A stretch of DNA of 64,000 nt from Torreya grandis (GCA_037957365.1 JARHVA010001427.1:248001-312000), one strand, 5' to 3'. Shown: positions 1 through 13,188, numbered from the stretch's first letter. Notes: a model not told the origin generated them from the letters alone. Translations and numbers: made by a program.

Positions 1-2290
1 ATCACACATGACACCTCATCAACATCCTTTATCACCTGAGAGACATCATTTGACAAACCTAAAACACACTAATATTATTTTAATATCACTAATTTCAAAG
101 TAAATTTATTTTATATGGATAACAACCTACCAAAAATTGAAATTATTAGTAATTAAATTTATAGTTAACATAATACCACTTAAATAAATGCAATGTCATG
201 ACTAAAATATGACTAATTATAGGTTAATGTCATAATTTTCTTGTGCATGATGATTTGGTCAATTATATCCTATTTTTCATCCATTTTCACCTATGAGTCA
301 CTAAATCTCTTTTAACAATCATAAGAGGTTAGTTTTAAAGGAAATCTCTCACTATGATCACCAATGTGTGAGTGTATTTTGGATTATTCACTATATTACT
401 ATATTTAGTAATAAAAATCCAAAAAAGCAAACCATATCAAAGGAATGTATAAAGGAACAGTCAAAAACTTACAATGAGATTTCTCACCATAATTTTTTCC
501 CTTAGAGTTCCTTTCTAATATTTTTATGTGGATTTAAGTGCAAGATTATTAGATTGTTGGATTTCTTGATTGAGCTTTGCAATGGCTTCTTGGATTGTTT
601 ATGGCTTTGACAAGGTTATGGAAGTGCTTGGATAATGGCTAATAATAAAATTATATTGGATGCTTATGTCTCTCAAGTTATGAAATTTAATTAGTCTTGG
701 AGATATGGCTTGTATATATAATCCAAGGGTGGGAAAATAAATGGCTCATATTTAATCTAGAGCTATTACAATGAATAGTTGAGTAATTTCCAAGGATTTA
801 AAAATTCCTTGAAAACCTCTAGAATAGATAATTCTAGAGGAGAAGGGATAAATCAGAGGAGAATCTAGAATTCTCTAATTCTATAATCTCCATTATGGAG
901 TAGGGGTGTAAGAAAGGCTAAGTTATTAGGGTGGTAGATGGGTAGGTGAATAAAAATGAATTTTAAATTGTCAAGTGGGTTGGTAGATAGTTTATTAGGT
1001 AAATAGGATTAGTTAATGGGTTAATGAGGGTAATTAATTGATTGTAAAGATGTAGCAAGGTTCATGGGATGTAGGGGATTTTATGCAGGAATTGGGTTAT
1101 TAGTTAATTGACTAGGAATATAATTATGGGATAAATTAGTAGGGTTAATGGGATTATTAGGATGAGTGTATTTATGTGTATACAGAAAGAGGAGTATGTA
1201 ATGAAATATAAATTTCTACTTTGGGTCTATCATTTTTATGTGAGAAATTAATATTTACATAACTATCATTTTCATGCTTGTTATTTGTCTTAGGAAATTC
1301 TTTCATTAGGAAACCTTTAAGAAACATGGTTTTTTATTGCTTGAATTTATTTGGTTTTTACTTTGTAAAAGATGCATCAAATATATTTTGAGATTTTGTT
1401 ATGCCCCTAAACAATGCAAGTTATGTAGTTGTTTCCACAAAATTTTCAAATGCATTCTTTTTTTTATTAATCCAACACAATGAGAGATATGGGACATGTA
1501 ATTTGTTCCTCACAAATTAAATGGGAAGAATAAAATTGACTATTTTCATTTTAATCATGAAAATAAGTAATGGAATTTTTAAAACTAGAATTCTTTAGGG
1601 AAGGATATACATAATTTATTTCATAAATAGTTTCATTATGAGATATAGTTTAGGAACATTCAACTTCTTTGACATTTTTAACATTAGAGATGGTATAATC
1701 ACATTCACTTTTTGAAATAACTAAAGAGGGGATGGATGCAATAGTTTGATTTTTAACATTAGGAATCATATCATTTTACATATTTGTTGGATCTTTAGTA
1801 TAATAAAATATAGGGATATGAGAGGTTTCATAACTAAGGGGAATTTTCTCACATTCATAACCAAGAGTGGAAATATAATTATCACTACTTTGCCCAGTTA
1901 GATTTTCATGTACATCATTAGTTCTTTCATTGTCATAGTTATAAGCAAAAGTGGATTTTTTTTTTTTTTTGGTGTTCTTATAAGTCTTCATATGAAATAT
2001 ATTGATCATTAAGTGGATTAAATAAATGATCATAATTTATCTTATATACATAACCTTCTATTATTAACTCCTTAAAGGTTAAAAAGTACTTTAAGATGAT
2101 TACCAAAACCACAACTAGGAGGACCAAAATAAGAATGTAACTAAGCATTCTTAACTATACCCATATAAGTGAGTGAAAAAATAGATCTTAAAATAAAATA
2201 TAAAAGTATGAGATGAAGTTTAAAATAAGGCAAAAACCCTGATATGCAAAATAGGGTTTTGATTCAACAAATAGAGGATGAGTTCACCAA
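1..2290. other. Unassigned decayed A+T-rich sequence
   Basis: I recognise no gene here. The stretch at about 890-1,170 is G/T-rich on the plus strand, with repeated GGTTA/GGGTA-like words. A run of T lies near 1,957-1,970. A minus-strand frame at 1,776-2,033 encodes a short Lys/Asn/Ser-rich peptide with no family motif. Because an LTR-like block lies at 2,295-3,572 in minus orientation, this segment could be the decayed interior of that element, but nothing proves it. Confidence 0.4.
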
Positions 2291-2294
2291 ATGT

Positions 2295-3572
2295 TTTTAA
2301 TACTTTTGTATTCTTATAGGATAATACCCAAGTAATACAAGCTATTTTAAAGGAATTATAATATTAATATTTGTACTAAAGTATGGTAAATAATATAAAT
2401 TTTCCTAATTTAAAATGTGTAAATAAATACAAGTACAAAGTGGTTAAGGGATAAAAGAGAGAGCATATCTTATTTGATGTTTTGTTCTAGAATATGATAA
2501 TGATTAAGAATCATCATAGGTTTATAATAGAGATCTGGGTTCCATTTATTCTTACTTTTTACTATGTTTGGCCATTGGATACGTGCATCCAAGTAGGACA
2601 CATGTGTTGACAATAGTGTCCTAAGGATTGAAGTAGCGTCCAAACCACAATATAACTCCATTTTTGAATCTATTAATTGGGATTTTTTGAGTTTTTTGTC
2701 ATCTTCCACTTTATGTCTTTATATTTTTTGCATAGGATGTCACTCTTAGTTTATTAATCAAAACCATAGGTACACTCTTATTTTACCTTGAATGATGCCT
2801 TAGGGAAAATGGGTTAGCTGGCACATGATGTTGATCTACCCCAAAGACCCCACTATTAGTGAAAACTACCTACATATCCAATACTTCAAATAAGTAATAA
2901 AACACATGTAGTTCTCCCCTATGTGTTTTATTGTGTGTGAATCATACAATATGTGCAAAGAAAGTATAATAGTGACCTAGCTTGTAACTTGGAAAATTAG
3001 GCTCTTGGGTTGTTCCTTTAGTAATTCAGACCTATAGATGTGTATTCCCTATGACTGGTATGGAAATAGGAATACTTTTTTCAATTTTATGCTTGATATA
3101 GTGATTTTGATAAGTTGCTTTGGTATCTTTTATCTTTTCTAGGTGAGGAATGAATGAGGATTGATATTATATTTTTCAGTACCTTTGGAGTAATAAATCA
3201 CATAAAAAAACTTAGGATAAAGATTGGGATACATTTAATTTGTAAATTTTATGAATTTAGGTCACTAGACACTTGCATTGAGACATGACAATAATGTTAA
3301 TGTTATTGTTTGTCTTGGATATTAGTGTCTAGGGAGTGAGAGAGAAATTACAAGTTTAGAACTTATATAGATGGAAGATAAGTATATTTTAAGCATTATA
3401 GGCAATATATAAGTCATGGATCATCAACATAATAATATTTATACTAAGACATATAAGATAAGGGGCATAAAGATAGAGTATATGTGAGACATGCATAAGT
3501 AAGAAAAGGTAAAGAACTAAGAAGATCAGTCAAGGTCTAATTTTTCCAAGTGTATAAGATTAAGGTGATATA
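2295..3572 (-). repeat. LTR-like block, family C, copy a (inverted relative to copy b)
   Basis: The reverse complement of this block aligns by eye with 16,331-17,580 over about 1.2 kb. Shared landmarks include the GTGTGTGAATCATA words near 2,932-2,946, the GACCTAGCTTGTAACTT stretch near 2,974, the AAATGGGTTAG word near 2,808 and the GGGGCATAAAGATA stretch near 3,461. The 3,572 end resembles a decayed TGTAACACC-type LTR start when read on the minus strand. The frame at 2,470-2,709 lies inside the block and I do not regard it as a gene. The call as an LTR rather than another dispersed repeat is an inference from its place beside retroelement coding debris in copy b. Confidence 0.5.
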
Positions 3573-3579
3573 TAATCAT

Positions 3580-4628
3580 AAAATATCATCTACATAATCA
3601 CATAAACTAAATAATACTATAGACTAATAATTTATAAATCGATAACATTATTTTTAGTAAAGCATTTTATAGTATTTTCAAAATTTAAAATTTGGGTCAT
3701 AGTCCACATCAACCATACTCTTTACTATAAAACATTTGTCTTTTCCACTCTTTTTAACTAATGATGAGTGACTTTAATTATCTTCCCTTCTTCACTCATC
3801 ATCCCTTAATAATAGGGATGACTATTTGTTAAAATAATTAGTTCAGCTTAAGTTATAAAAATATCTCACAAATAATCCATATAATGATAATACAATCATA
3901 AAAAATATCTCACAAATAGTCCATATAATGATAATACAATCATAATTGTCACTATCAACGAAAATTTCAATCTTATTTTAAAATATATTTTAAACATTCA
4001 TTAATAATACATTTACACTTCAATATGTTATAATGAAACACATATAATGTCCTAGATACAAGCATGTTTATAAAAAATTATATAGAGCTAATATTAACAC
4101 ATAATATTTATTCTCAACATACTTAAATCAAATCATCACATCGTCAAGATCATACTTCAACTCCCTACTATTAACTCTAACTTATATTTAGATTTATATA
4201 TTTTAGAATATATATATTTCCTACTTAAATATATTTTTTGAGACATATACTTAAATATTTCATTTGATAGTATCAACTCAATATTTTGGTCTATCTCATG
4301 TTTATCAAGACTACATAATTTTTATTGCAACATAGAATAAATAGAAAGGAAATCTCAAGCTTATTGTGTTACCCCCTTATAATCTCTTGGGTTGGATTTA
4401 ATTCACACCCTTGGATTTATAAGGTGTTTTTTACCTTAAAACCATTTCCCATCTTGATCTTACATAATTTGTATTGCCACATAGAATAAATAGAAAGGAA
4501 ATCTTGAGATTAATGTGTTATCCCCTTATAAGCTCTTAGGTTGGATTTAATTTACACCCTTGGGTTTATAAGGTGATTTTTACCTTAAAACCATTTTCCA
4601 TCCATCAATCTCAAGATGAAATTTATTA
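3580..4628 (-). repeat. Partial chromovirus LTR (relative of the 13,189-14,806 LTR)
   Basis: The sequence from about 3,690 to 4,628 is a direct repeat of about 14,020-14,806, sharing the TAATCCACATCAACCATACTC-like start and the ACTAATGATGAGTGA word. It contains two local tandem duplications absent from the other copy: a 44-bp unit at about 3,857-3,944 and a roughly 149-bp unit at about 4,312-4,610. The first part of the LTR (equivalent to 13,189-13,920) is missing, and the block abuts the family C repeat at about 3,575. No purine tract adjoins 4,628, so it may not be the 3' LTR of the coding element at 7,598-13,188. Confidence 0.6.
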
Positions 4629-5479
4629 ATTTACTAATTCACAAAGAACAAGCCTTAATGTTTATTTTATTTAACCATCTACAACCACATACATACTTCA
4701 TCAACAAAACTATCAATGAGTATGTTATAGCCATCATATAACTATTTTCACGTATAAAATCAAAGAGTGGATACAACCACATATATAATTAATGGATAAA
4801 ATCAATCAACAGATAAATTTTACCCCATACAACTATATTTGAACATATTGATACCAAGTAACTACAACCACATATAAATGCATTCAAACTTCTAAAAAAC
4901 CAATGTTGGATTCATATCAATATATTATGTATAACTATCATTATAATATCTTATTGAACAATAACATATAAAGTCTTATAATATAATAAGTTATTTCAAT
5001 GTATGACCACAAGTATATCTCGGTGAGAAAGACTATCCTTTAGTCTAAAAGGTAACAAATTGTACATATTATGGAGTGTTGAAGTGGATATAAGCCATTT
5101 AAAACACATGGTATGATAAAGACAAGTTTGGCATAGATCTACATAATAGTTATAAGGATTAATTATACCTATATAGATATATATGCATATTATAAGTTTT
5201 ATAAACAACTATATTTGTATTCACAAAATCCTATCTATGGGGAAATATTTAGTGGGTATTTTCCATTAATTCAAGAATATTCCAATTTTGGAAATTGACT
5301 CTTGGAAATTTTGTGGGGTATTGAACAACTCAAAATCACCTAAAATTTTTTGAGGTAATTTAATTTATAGGTTCATATTTCCTTCTTTTTAAAATAAATT
5401 GCATTCATATAAATATATTTTTTGGTACCTCAAAAGGCAATCTAGGTACATTCACCTCACATGTTATTCTAGTACCTAC

Positions 5480-5850
5480 ATTTGGTGTCAACCATCTACA
5501 TATCCTATCAATCATCTACATTTGGGATAAATCATCTAAATTTTTGTGTCAATCATTTGCATTTATTATCAATTAGGTACATTTTCTATCAATCATCTAC
5601 ATATTACTATCAATCATCTACATTTTGGTGTCAAACATCTATATTTATTGTTAATCATCTACATTTATTATTAATAATTTGCATTTTCTATCAATCATTT
5701 GCATTTAATATTACTTTTATGTATTTTTTTCAATAAAATGCTTTTATTTTCAATCATTTGAATTTTTTTCAATCATCTAAACTTTCTATCAATTGTCTAC
5801 ATCATTGTCAAGCATCTACATTTTATATCAATAAATTACATGGTTCTAAG
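5480..5850. repeat. Degenerate tandem array of TCAATCATCTACATTT-like units
   Basis: The words ATCATCTACATTT, ATCATTTGCATTT and close variants recur more than a dozen times with irregular 16-30 bp spacing. The open frame at 5,482-5,736 is a by-product of this array: its peptide repeats Tyr-Gln-Ser-Ser and Asn-His-Leu blocks and looks like no protein family. Confidence 0.75.
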
Positions 5851-6799
5851 TTATTTGGTTGTGTTTATGAATCATAGATATAATTCAATAAATCATTATG
5901 TGCATTGAAGAGATACAACAAATAAGTTTTGGGATAAATGAAGAAATGTAATAATAAACTTTATTAAACCTAGATATGATTGCATATTTGGATTCCTCTT
6001 AAAATGTTATACAATTTTAAAAACCATTATCACAATTTGAGTCCATATGCAAAAGTTATGGCCTCAAGAAGCTGGCAAGTTGAAATTGTACATGCATATG
6101 GGTCATATACATACAAAAAATTTATGTTTCTCTATATTATAATGACCTATAAATAGAACATGGGTTGAAATAAAACAATTTCTTATAATTAAAACCCCAT
6201 TTAATATTTGATAATATTAATTTAACATGAAAAGGAAACAAATTTTAAATTAACCCATATTAAAATTTGTTTCTTTTGGGGTAATTTCCTAATAACACAT
6301 TCATAGGTGTATTTTATGCAATAAATTCATGCTAACATCCCCTCTTTGCACTCATTTTTCTTCTTCCTTTTGCCTCTTTTTGCATATATCTTTCTCCATT
6401 TTTCTTCCCTTTTTCATTCAAAAACCTCCACAATTAACTCCTCATTCAAATCCAACATATTTACTATTTTTCCTCATATAAACTCCCATAATTCTCCCAA
6501 AATGGGCTGAAATATTAGTTGTTTGGATTGAGTCTAGGGGTTCTCCTAAAAATTATGTTATATAATAATCACTCGAGCATCATTGACTTATAGTTAAAAC
6601 TTAATTACTATTTTCCATTTTTACTCCAAGATTATTACATGTCTATCTTAACCAATGTAAATGTAACCAAATTGTAGTTGCCACCAAAAAGTGGATTTAA
6701 TAAAATATTATCTCCAAATATGCCACCAAAAAGGTTGGTGATTAATTAAAATATATTATAACCTTGTGAGATTTATAAACTTTAGGAATAAACTTTTAC

Positions 6800-7135
6800 A
6801 TGAGTTTCTATGCTCTATGTTTTTTTAAAATAAATGGTGTAGTGAAACCAAACAAGTTTATGCCACTAAACAACAACCACTTTGAATTCATTCAAACATA
6901 TGCATTCAAAGACATGAATCAAAACTACCAAAATAGCTGGCAAAAACAAGTGAATGATAGTGTTACAAGCATTGACAAGTTATTGGAATTTGACTCTAAA
7001 ATACATAGAAATTATTATTCACTAAGTCAATCTAGTAAGAAACCTACTATAATTTTGATTACAATCAGATATCCATATGATCAAACAAACATTACACATG
7101 ATAAATACATGAATCTACAATATAAAAGGGCTTAA
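6800..7135 (+). CDS. Unrecognised 111-residue open frame (low confidence)
   Basis: This frame opens with ATG at 6,800 and has an Asn/Gln/Lys/Ser-rich, mostly hydrophilic composition with no membrane segment, zinc motif or retroelement motif that I recognise. It is longer than most chance frames in this A+T-rich sequence and its amino-acid mix is less skewed than the obvious artefacts. No promoter or neighbouring coding exon supports it. It may be chance, or a fragment of an old element gene. No function is assigned. Confidence 0.15.
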   Translation: MSFYALCFFKINGVVKPNKFMPLNNNHFEFIQTYAFKDMNQNYQNSWQKQVNDSVTSIDKLLEFDSKIHRNYYSLSQSSKKPTIILITIRYPYDQTNITHDKYMNLQYKRA

Positions 7136-7639
7136 AGATAAATCTAAACATTATAAGATAGGGAATAAAATTATGTGTGTGTGGTGATTTCTGGTAAGCT
7201 ATGATGTACTTATAAAAAACATGATATTCCACCCTTTCCCCTATGATGTTTTCCCTCAGTACTACTCAATGAGGGTGAAAGATGTATTTCATCCAACTCA
7301 GATAAGATAATTTAGTGATCCCATTTATATCAATATTTATGGAAAATGACTAATAATAAAGATATAAATACCACTATATTTTCCATGCCAAGATGTAAAA
7401 ATTAAACTGCAATCATACATTTTTTGATAAATAGATGTACTAAAAACAAATATTCAAAATAGAAAATGTAGCACTCTAACTAAAAAAATACAACATAATA
7501 TATTTGTTTATTTACACAAACTATAAATCTAACTAATCAATAGTCAATTTTTTGTTTAAAATATATGTTGTTTATTAAGGATAGGATAGAATGTAATATC
7601 CTCCTCCCCTTAAATAGGTCATCATCTTGATGAAGTTAC

Positions 7640-8930
7640 TATCAAAATTAGCATGTCTAAAAATTTAATAAATTTAACAAAATATATATCAATCAAGTAA
7701 ATGAGGAAATAGCCTATGAAACTCCTCATAATCCTCCTAAGTGGAACTATTTTATGAATATTAGTCCCACTAGATCTTTCATTGAGCCACTTCTATATTA
7801 TGCTAGCTAATATTGTGTTTTAAGTATTTTTATTGGTTCTATTATCACCATTCTTGGATCTAGAACCTATAAAAAAATCCAATTAATTACATGTGAAATA
7901 CCATCCACATATTTAATACACATGAAAAACATTATGAATATGAGCTAATTTTGATGATAAATCAATTATGTAATTAACATATTTAATCACTTCTAGAAAC
8001 TCAAAAGGTACTACATTTATGGGTGTTAATTTATATTATTCTCCATTTTATTGAGTTATTTTGTGGGTTAACATGCAAAAAACATTTATCTCCAACTGAT
8101 AACTTAATATTCTTTTCAAATAAGTATATATTTTCCACCTATCATTAGCTTCAACCAACCTTTTTCTAATTAGTTTTACCAATTCTTCCATTTTAGTAAT
8201 CACTTCAAGTCTATAAACCACTTTATCTTATAATTTCTCCCAACTTAAATGAGTTATACACTTTATAACATACAAATCCTAAAATAGTTCCATTTTAAAA
8301 GTTTAATAAGATGTATTATTATTCTTTTGACTTGTATTTTTGGTCCATGCAATACATCCTCAATAGATCATCTAAAACCTGATTTACCTAATCCATTTAC
8401 CCATTTGTTTTAGGTTCATAGGTTGTGTTTAATTTTAATTGAGTCCCAAAATATGCATTAAGGGTTTTCCAAAATATTTAAGTCATATGAGGATCTCTAT
8501 CATAAATGATTTTATCCATAAAATTGTGTAAGCTGCAAATTTCTTGCACAAACCTTTTTTCTAGACCTAGTACATCATATATCAAATTTATTAATATTAA
8601 ATGTGCCACCTTGGTTAATTTATTAAATAATACCAATATCATATCATGCATATTTATTGACATGGATAGTCCTTGGAAAAATTACATGTTAATGGATTTC
8701 CATCTCCATTCTAGAATTCCATGTGGGTACAATAACTTAATAGGATGAACATTCTCTACTTTCACCCATTGACATTATAAACATATTTATACAATATAAA
8801 TTGCATATTTCTTGATTCCTTTCTAAAAATAAAATTATTTCAATTATGCCATTAGCTTGGTCACTCTAGGATGACCCGAATAAGGAGCATTATGCAACTA
8901 CTTCAGCACTATAACTCTTAAATTTTATCT
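7640..8930 (-). pseudogene. Chromovirus integrase, decayed
   Basis: This is the integrase part of a Ty3/gypsy pol, which in an intact element joins the cDNA into the host genome. A zinc-binding N-terminal remnant near 8,770-8,900 reads LHNAPYSGHPRVTK. The catalytic core at 8,478-8,663 has FNKLTKVAH, where the first catalytic Asp is replaced by Asn, and DRDPHMT, which keeps the second Asp. Downstream, about 8,340-8,470, the sequence reads GTQLKLNTTYEP and then VNQVLDDLLRMY after stop codons, matching the family's third catalytic region. A chromodomain would be expected near 7,620-7,750, but I cannot read one with confidence. Confidence 0.75.
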
Positions 8931-8934
8931 ATCA

Positions 8935-10400
8935 AGCACATACATTCTCCCATTAAACATAGGATTCCATCTTTATAAAAATCAAAACCTTAATATATAT
9001 GATATTTAGGGTCTTGTACTAATATTTTATTGAGCTAATAACATCTCTTGGAAATAATTTTAAAACTTGGTCTCAAAATATGATTATAATAGTATTTATT
9101 AATTGTATGTACCTTTTATGACTAAGAGAATTTATAAATCTAATATCTTTACTTTTCATGTAACTAATATAAAAGTCTTAATCTTAAAAAAACTCAAGCC
9201 ATCAACTTTGTTGATCATTCAAATTTGATTGTGTGAAGATATACTTGATCCCCAATTTTTTACTCTTTAGTTTAGAAGGTTTTCTCAATAGATAATGCAT
9301 CCAAACCTTTAAGTCATGCATTATTACAATAAATTATAAATCATGTGGAACATTATTTAATTCAATTTTATAGACTCGTAGGCTACTAAGAATCCTTCTT
9401 TCATCAATAATCTACATAAATCATCCTTGGAAGCATCTATTACCACAAATAAATGGCCATTAGGATCTAGAACATTTGACATTGGTGCATATGTATACCT
9501 CTATTTCAAGATATTAAAGGCTTATTCACAATTATCAATACACATTAATAACTAATATTTCCCTTAAAAATAGGTGATGGGGTTATCTATGTTGGAAATA
9601 TTGGGTAGAAATTTCTTTTGATATCTTAATAAACCCATAAAAATACACACCTCATGAACATTTTTGGGTTTTGGCCATTCCATGATGGATTTTATCTTTG
9701 TTGGATCCATATATAATCCTTTTTCCATAAATATTTCACCTTCTTCTAAAATAAATGACACCAAACCAAACACAAGTGCTCAAACTACTATTCTTCATTC
9801 TTGGATTATATCAAAATATTGTGAAAGAATATGATCACAAATTCATCTAAATAATATCTTAACACACTATTCATAAAATTCATGAATTATGTAGGTGAAT
9901 TTGTTAGTCAAAAGGTTATAACTATGAATTCAAATTATCCATACCTCATTCTAAAATAACTTTTAGGAATATCTTCCTTCTTTATTCCTAACTAATGGTA
10001 CCTTATTCTAGGGTCAAATTTTTAAAATACATTTACACCTTGCATTCGATCAAAAATATCATCAATACAAGATAAGGGATATCTATTTTTATGGTTTCCT
10101 TATTTAACATCATGTATTTTATGCATAAATGAAGAGTCCCATCCTAATTATTAACAAACACCATTGGTGCACCCCATGACAAAACATTAGGTAAAATTAT
10201 CCCCTTGGATAACATCTAATGAATTTGGGATTTAAATTTGACTAACTCTATTATTTTAATTTTGTAGTGTGCCTCATATTGAGGCTTAAATCCTAAAATG
10301 ATATGAATTTTGAAGTCAAATTCCCTTTCCTAAGGTAATATCAATAGATATTCTAAAAATACATTATGAAATTCTTGTAAAAATGGATAGTCTTCAATGA
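8935..10400 (-). pseudogene. Chromovirus reverse transcriptase-RNase H, decayed
   Basis: This is the polymerase region of the same minus-strand element. Around 10,120-10,200 it reads SWGAPMVFV followed by a DGTLHLCI word, the usual plant chromovirus RT fingers motif. Near 9,838-9,862 a YYLDEF word stands where the YxDD active site should be, so the second Asp appears changed to Glu. The 9,564-9,773 frame covers the RT thumb/connection with YMDPTKIKSIMEWPKPK and MGLLRYQKKF, which match the family's usual GL..DP.K....WP.P....FLGL..YYRKF pattern. RNase H should follow to about 8,935 but is too broken to trace in detail. Confidence 0.75.
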
Positions 10401-10899
10401 TAGGATCTTTAGGTTCTCTAACCTCATCTACTTTAACCATGAATACCAAACATTCTTTACTTTGAGCCTTATTTAACTTAATTTTTTATATTTGTCTTAA
10501 CTTCAATGCATTTTTATCTTCTTAAATTTTAGTTTGATTTCCCAAATCATCTAAACATTACACCTTATTTACAAATCAATCTACCTTTTCCTTATGTTTC
10601 TAAACCTAATTCACCCCTAATATTACATCATAAAATTTTAGTGAAGCTAAAAATAAGTTTAATATGGTGGTGAAATTAGGTAATTACACATTTTTATTAT
10701 ATTAGGTATTTATCTAATTTAACCCTCAATTGATTCCCATACTACACAGTCCATTCATATTCAATATGCCTAGTTTTTCTAGGTAATTTATAAAGAAAAT
10801 TAGGAGAAATGAAACACTCAATAGCTCAAGTATCAATAAAAATAAAAATAAAATTCAAAAAAAAAATATCTGGTGCCTTTATTGGTGAGATCTAAAATT

Positions 10900-13165
10900 T
10901 AACTTGATGATTATCTACAACTGCATAGATCCATGATTATAATGTTCCTCATTAAGAAAATGATAATGAAGGATTATTGAATTTTCTCCATGTCTTCCAT
11001 AGAGGATATTCTTTTCAATAATGATCTCATCCACAAGTAAAATATCTATGAGGTGGCCATTTTATTTATTTGGGTTACCTCCTATGTTCACTTCTTTGAA
11101 TACATTTTGTATGCAATCAAAAATGCATCATGTCCATAAATCAATCTTGGATCGAATGGGATAGAGAACACCTACAATTGTGATTGGGGGAATACAATTT
11201 TAAAGAGGGAGCATGACCAAAGTGAGGATTCACTAGACTTGATTAGGGGATCACTTGTCACAACACATCATACGAGGTAGGGTTCCAAAGACTACAATCT
11301 AACATAATCACACAAAAACCCTAAAAGAGTCCTATGATTTAATATTTCACTAATATAATAACAAGAAAAGTAAATATAATCTAGTTCAAACCAAATATTT
11401 TGGCACAAAGTGGGGGTTAGAAATAAAACAAATAAACAACTAAACTAAACATGTATAAAGACATATACTCATGTCAATGTATATGGAATCCTAAAACATA
11501 GAAGATAAGAATATAAATGCACTATCTATCTACTCTTACAAAGGAATAATAAATTTAGGAATACTTACCTTTGAATATGAAGCCATCAATCCTCAATCTA
11601 CCCCTTGGCCAAGGTGCTTTGTAAGAGATTATCATGCTATATAAGGATAACTAATATAAATCATATTTAGGTTACACAATCTATCCAAGCATCCAAAAGA
11701 CTTATCCACAATATGAGATCAGAGCTCCAAATAAAGTATTAAACCCTAAATATTTATTTTACAAGTAGAATGGTTAATAGGTAGATGTTCATTTCAATCC
11801 TTTGCTTAATTATTTGTTCTTTTGAAATGGTGGTAAATGACCTTGTATATATAATAGTATATCACCGTATAATATATTAGGAACGTTGGTTATGCTAGGT
11901 CGACCCAATCAACCTAGCACATTTTTGGGTCTAACTCTCTAGGTCTATGATAGGTCAACAAAGAGGCAAACAAACCAAAAGAGAGAAAATGTCCCTGAAC
12001 TTTACTACATCAACCTAGTCAACCTAGGACAATCGATAAGTCAAAATGGTGTTAAGGCAATCCCTTTCTTGGTGTGCCCCATAAGGCATGTACTTAGAGA
12101 GATTGAGAATTGATAGGTTCTTAAAAGATATAAAGTGTCAATAATCAATAAAAGTTAAAAATATTATGTGTATAGACATTCCTTGGTTTTTTTGCCTCTA
12201 AAACATTGTTAAATCTAGGATTCTTATTCTTTAAACAATTTTTAAAATCCTCACTATACTTCTAATTTGTTTTGAATGGATTTTTCAATCCTTAGATCTA
12301 TTTTTATACTTGTATTTAACCTCAACAAGTGATTTAATCTTCTTTTCTTTCTTCATAGTTTTCTCAAATACTTGATCCATGGAATTAGAACTATTCACAT
12401 CTAATTTATCGCCTCAAACCCTTGATGAACTTTATAATTCAAAAACATTCATCTTTCTAATATTGGGGAACATATTTGATAAGTTTGGTAAATTATTTCC
12501 AATACTTTTTTTTATTGATAGTTATACTTGATTTAGAATCTAAAAATATATCAATTTCTAATCAAAGTAGAGTTGGGGTAGCCATCAAGCACTGAACAAT
12601 GTTACAAACTTCTCCCAAGTGGTGGTGGTGGAGTCACGAACCATTTCCAACTGCTTGTTGGCCCACCAAGTTTCTTCTTCACTATCCAAATGGTATTCTC
12701 ACCATACCAATTTAGTCACCTTAGATTAATTTCAAAATTTGAATTATTTTTACATTTCTATGATCCAACCTTTAGGTCCATCTTGTGACACTATTCCTTA
12801 AATTTTGGATTCACCTTTTTAATATCATATGCAATTTTTGCATCAAATTTCAATATTAAAACTTGATGTTATTCAACATGATCCTAATCTTGTTTTTATT
12901 TCTAACTAGTCTCTTATTCCTCATACTCTTCTTACTCTTTATGCCCATGTACTTCTTGTTCCAAAGCAACTACTCTATCTTGAGTCTTAGTTAGGACTAT
13001 GAGGATTTAATCAAGTGTAGTAGTTTAATTTATTAATAATAGGTTGGGATTAGGTTGATTTTGATGTGAATTTAATTCACCATTTTCCCTTTAATGAACC
13101 ATTTTTTCCTTCCCTAAATGAGGATAGTTAGGTCAGTATTATAGGACTCATTAGGTCCAAGTGTT
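10900..13165 (-). pseudogene. Chromovirus gag, decayed
   Basis: Gag forms the particle core in which reverse transcription takes place. Read on the minus strand, about 12,590-12,720 gives WWANKQLEMVRDS then TTTTWEKFVTLF, matching the A..WW......TW..F...F signature of plant retrotransposon gag. The region is interrupted by stops. Its end toward the RT (about 10,770-10,920) is repeated at 14,820-14,985, which shows that two copies of this gag are present. The start lies close to the primer-binding relic at about 13,171-13,185. Confidence 0.65.
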
Positions 13166-13169
13166 AAAC

Positions 13170-13186
13170 CTTTGTTCTGATAACAA
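13170..13186 (-). promoter_or_regulatory. Degenerate initiator-Met tRNA primer-binding site
   Basis: The minus strand reads TTGTTATCAGAACAAAGG just inside the LTR, which differs by a few bases from the TGGTATCAGAGC primer site used by many plant retrotransposons. The same position in the neighbouring older copy (about 16,163-16,180) is decayed differently. Confidence 0.6.
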
Positions 13187-13188
13187 AT

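Larger units (their letters stand above)
4629..7588. other. Unassigned A+T-rich sequence between LTR relic and chromovirus
   Basis: About 3 kb with no recognised coding domain. It holds the degenerate tandem array at 5,480-5,850 and one unexplained frame at 6,800-7,135. It separates a chromovirus LTR relic (ending 4,628) from the polypurine end of a chromovirus interior (about 7,598), so it may be an insertion in an LTR or unrelated flanking DNA. I could not find terminal repeats that would define an inserted element. Confidence 0.35.
7598..13188 (-). mobile_element. Chromovirus (Ty3/gypsy, Tekay/Del-like) interior, decayed
   Basis: Read on the minus strand, the interior runs PBS, gag, RT/RNase H, integrase and polypurine tract in canonical Ty3/gypsy order. 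The purine run AAGGGGAGGAGGATA lies at about 7,596-7,611 next to a TATTACATT word like the start of the 13,189-14,806 LTR. The integrase core (LTKVAH, then DRDP, then a GTQL word) is typical of Tekay/Del chromoviruses. Stops and frameshifts interrupt every domain, so the element is dead. It neighbours a second copy of the same family at 14,807-16,330. Confidence 0.8.
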
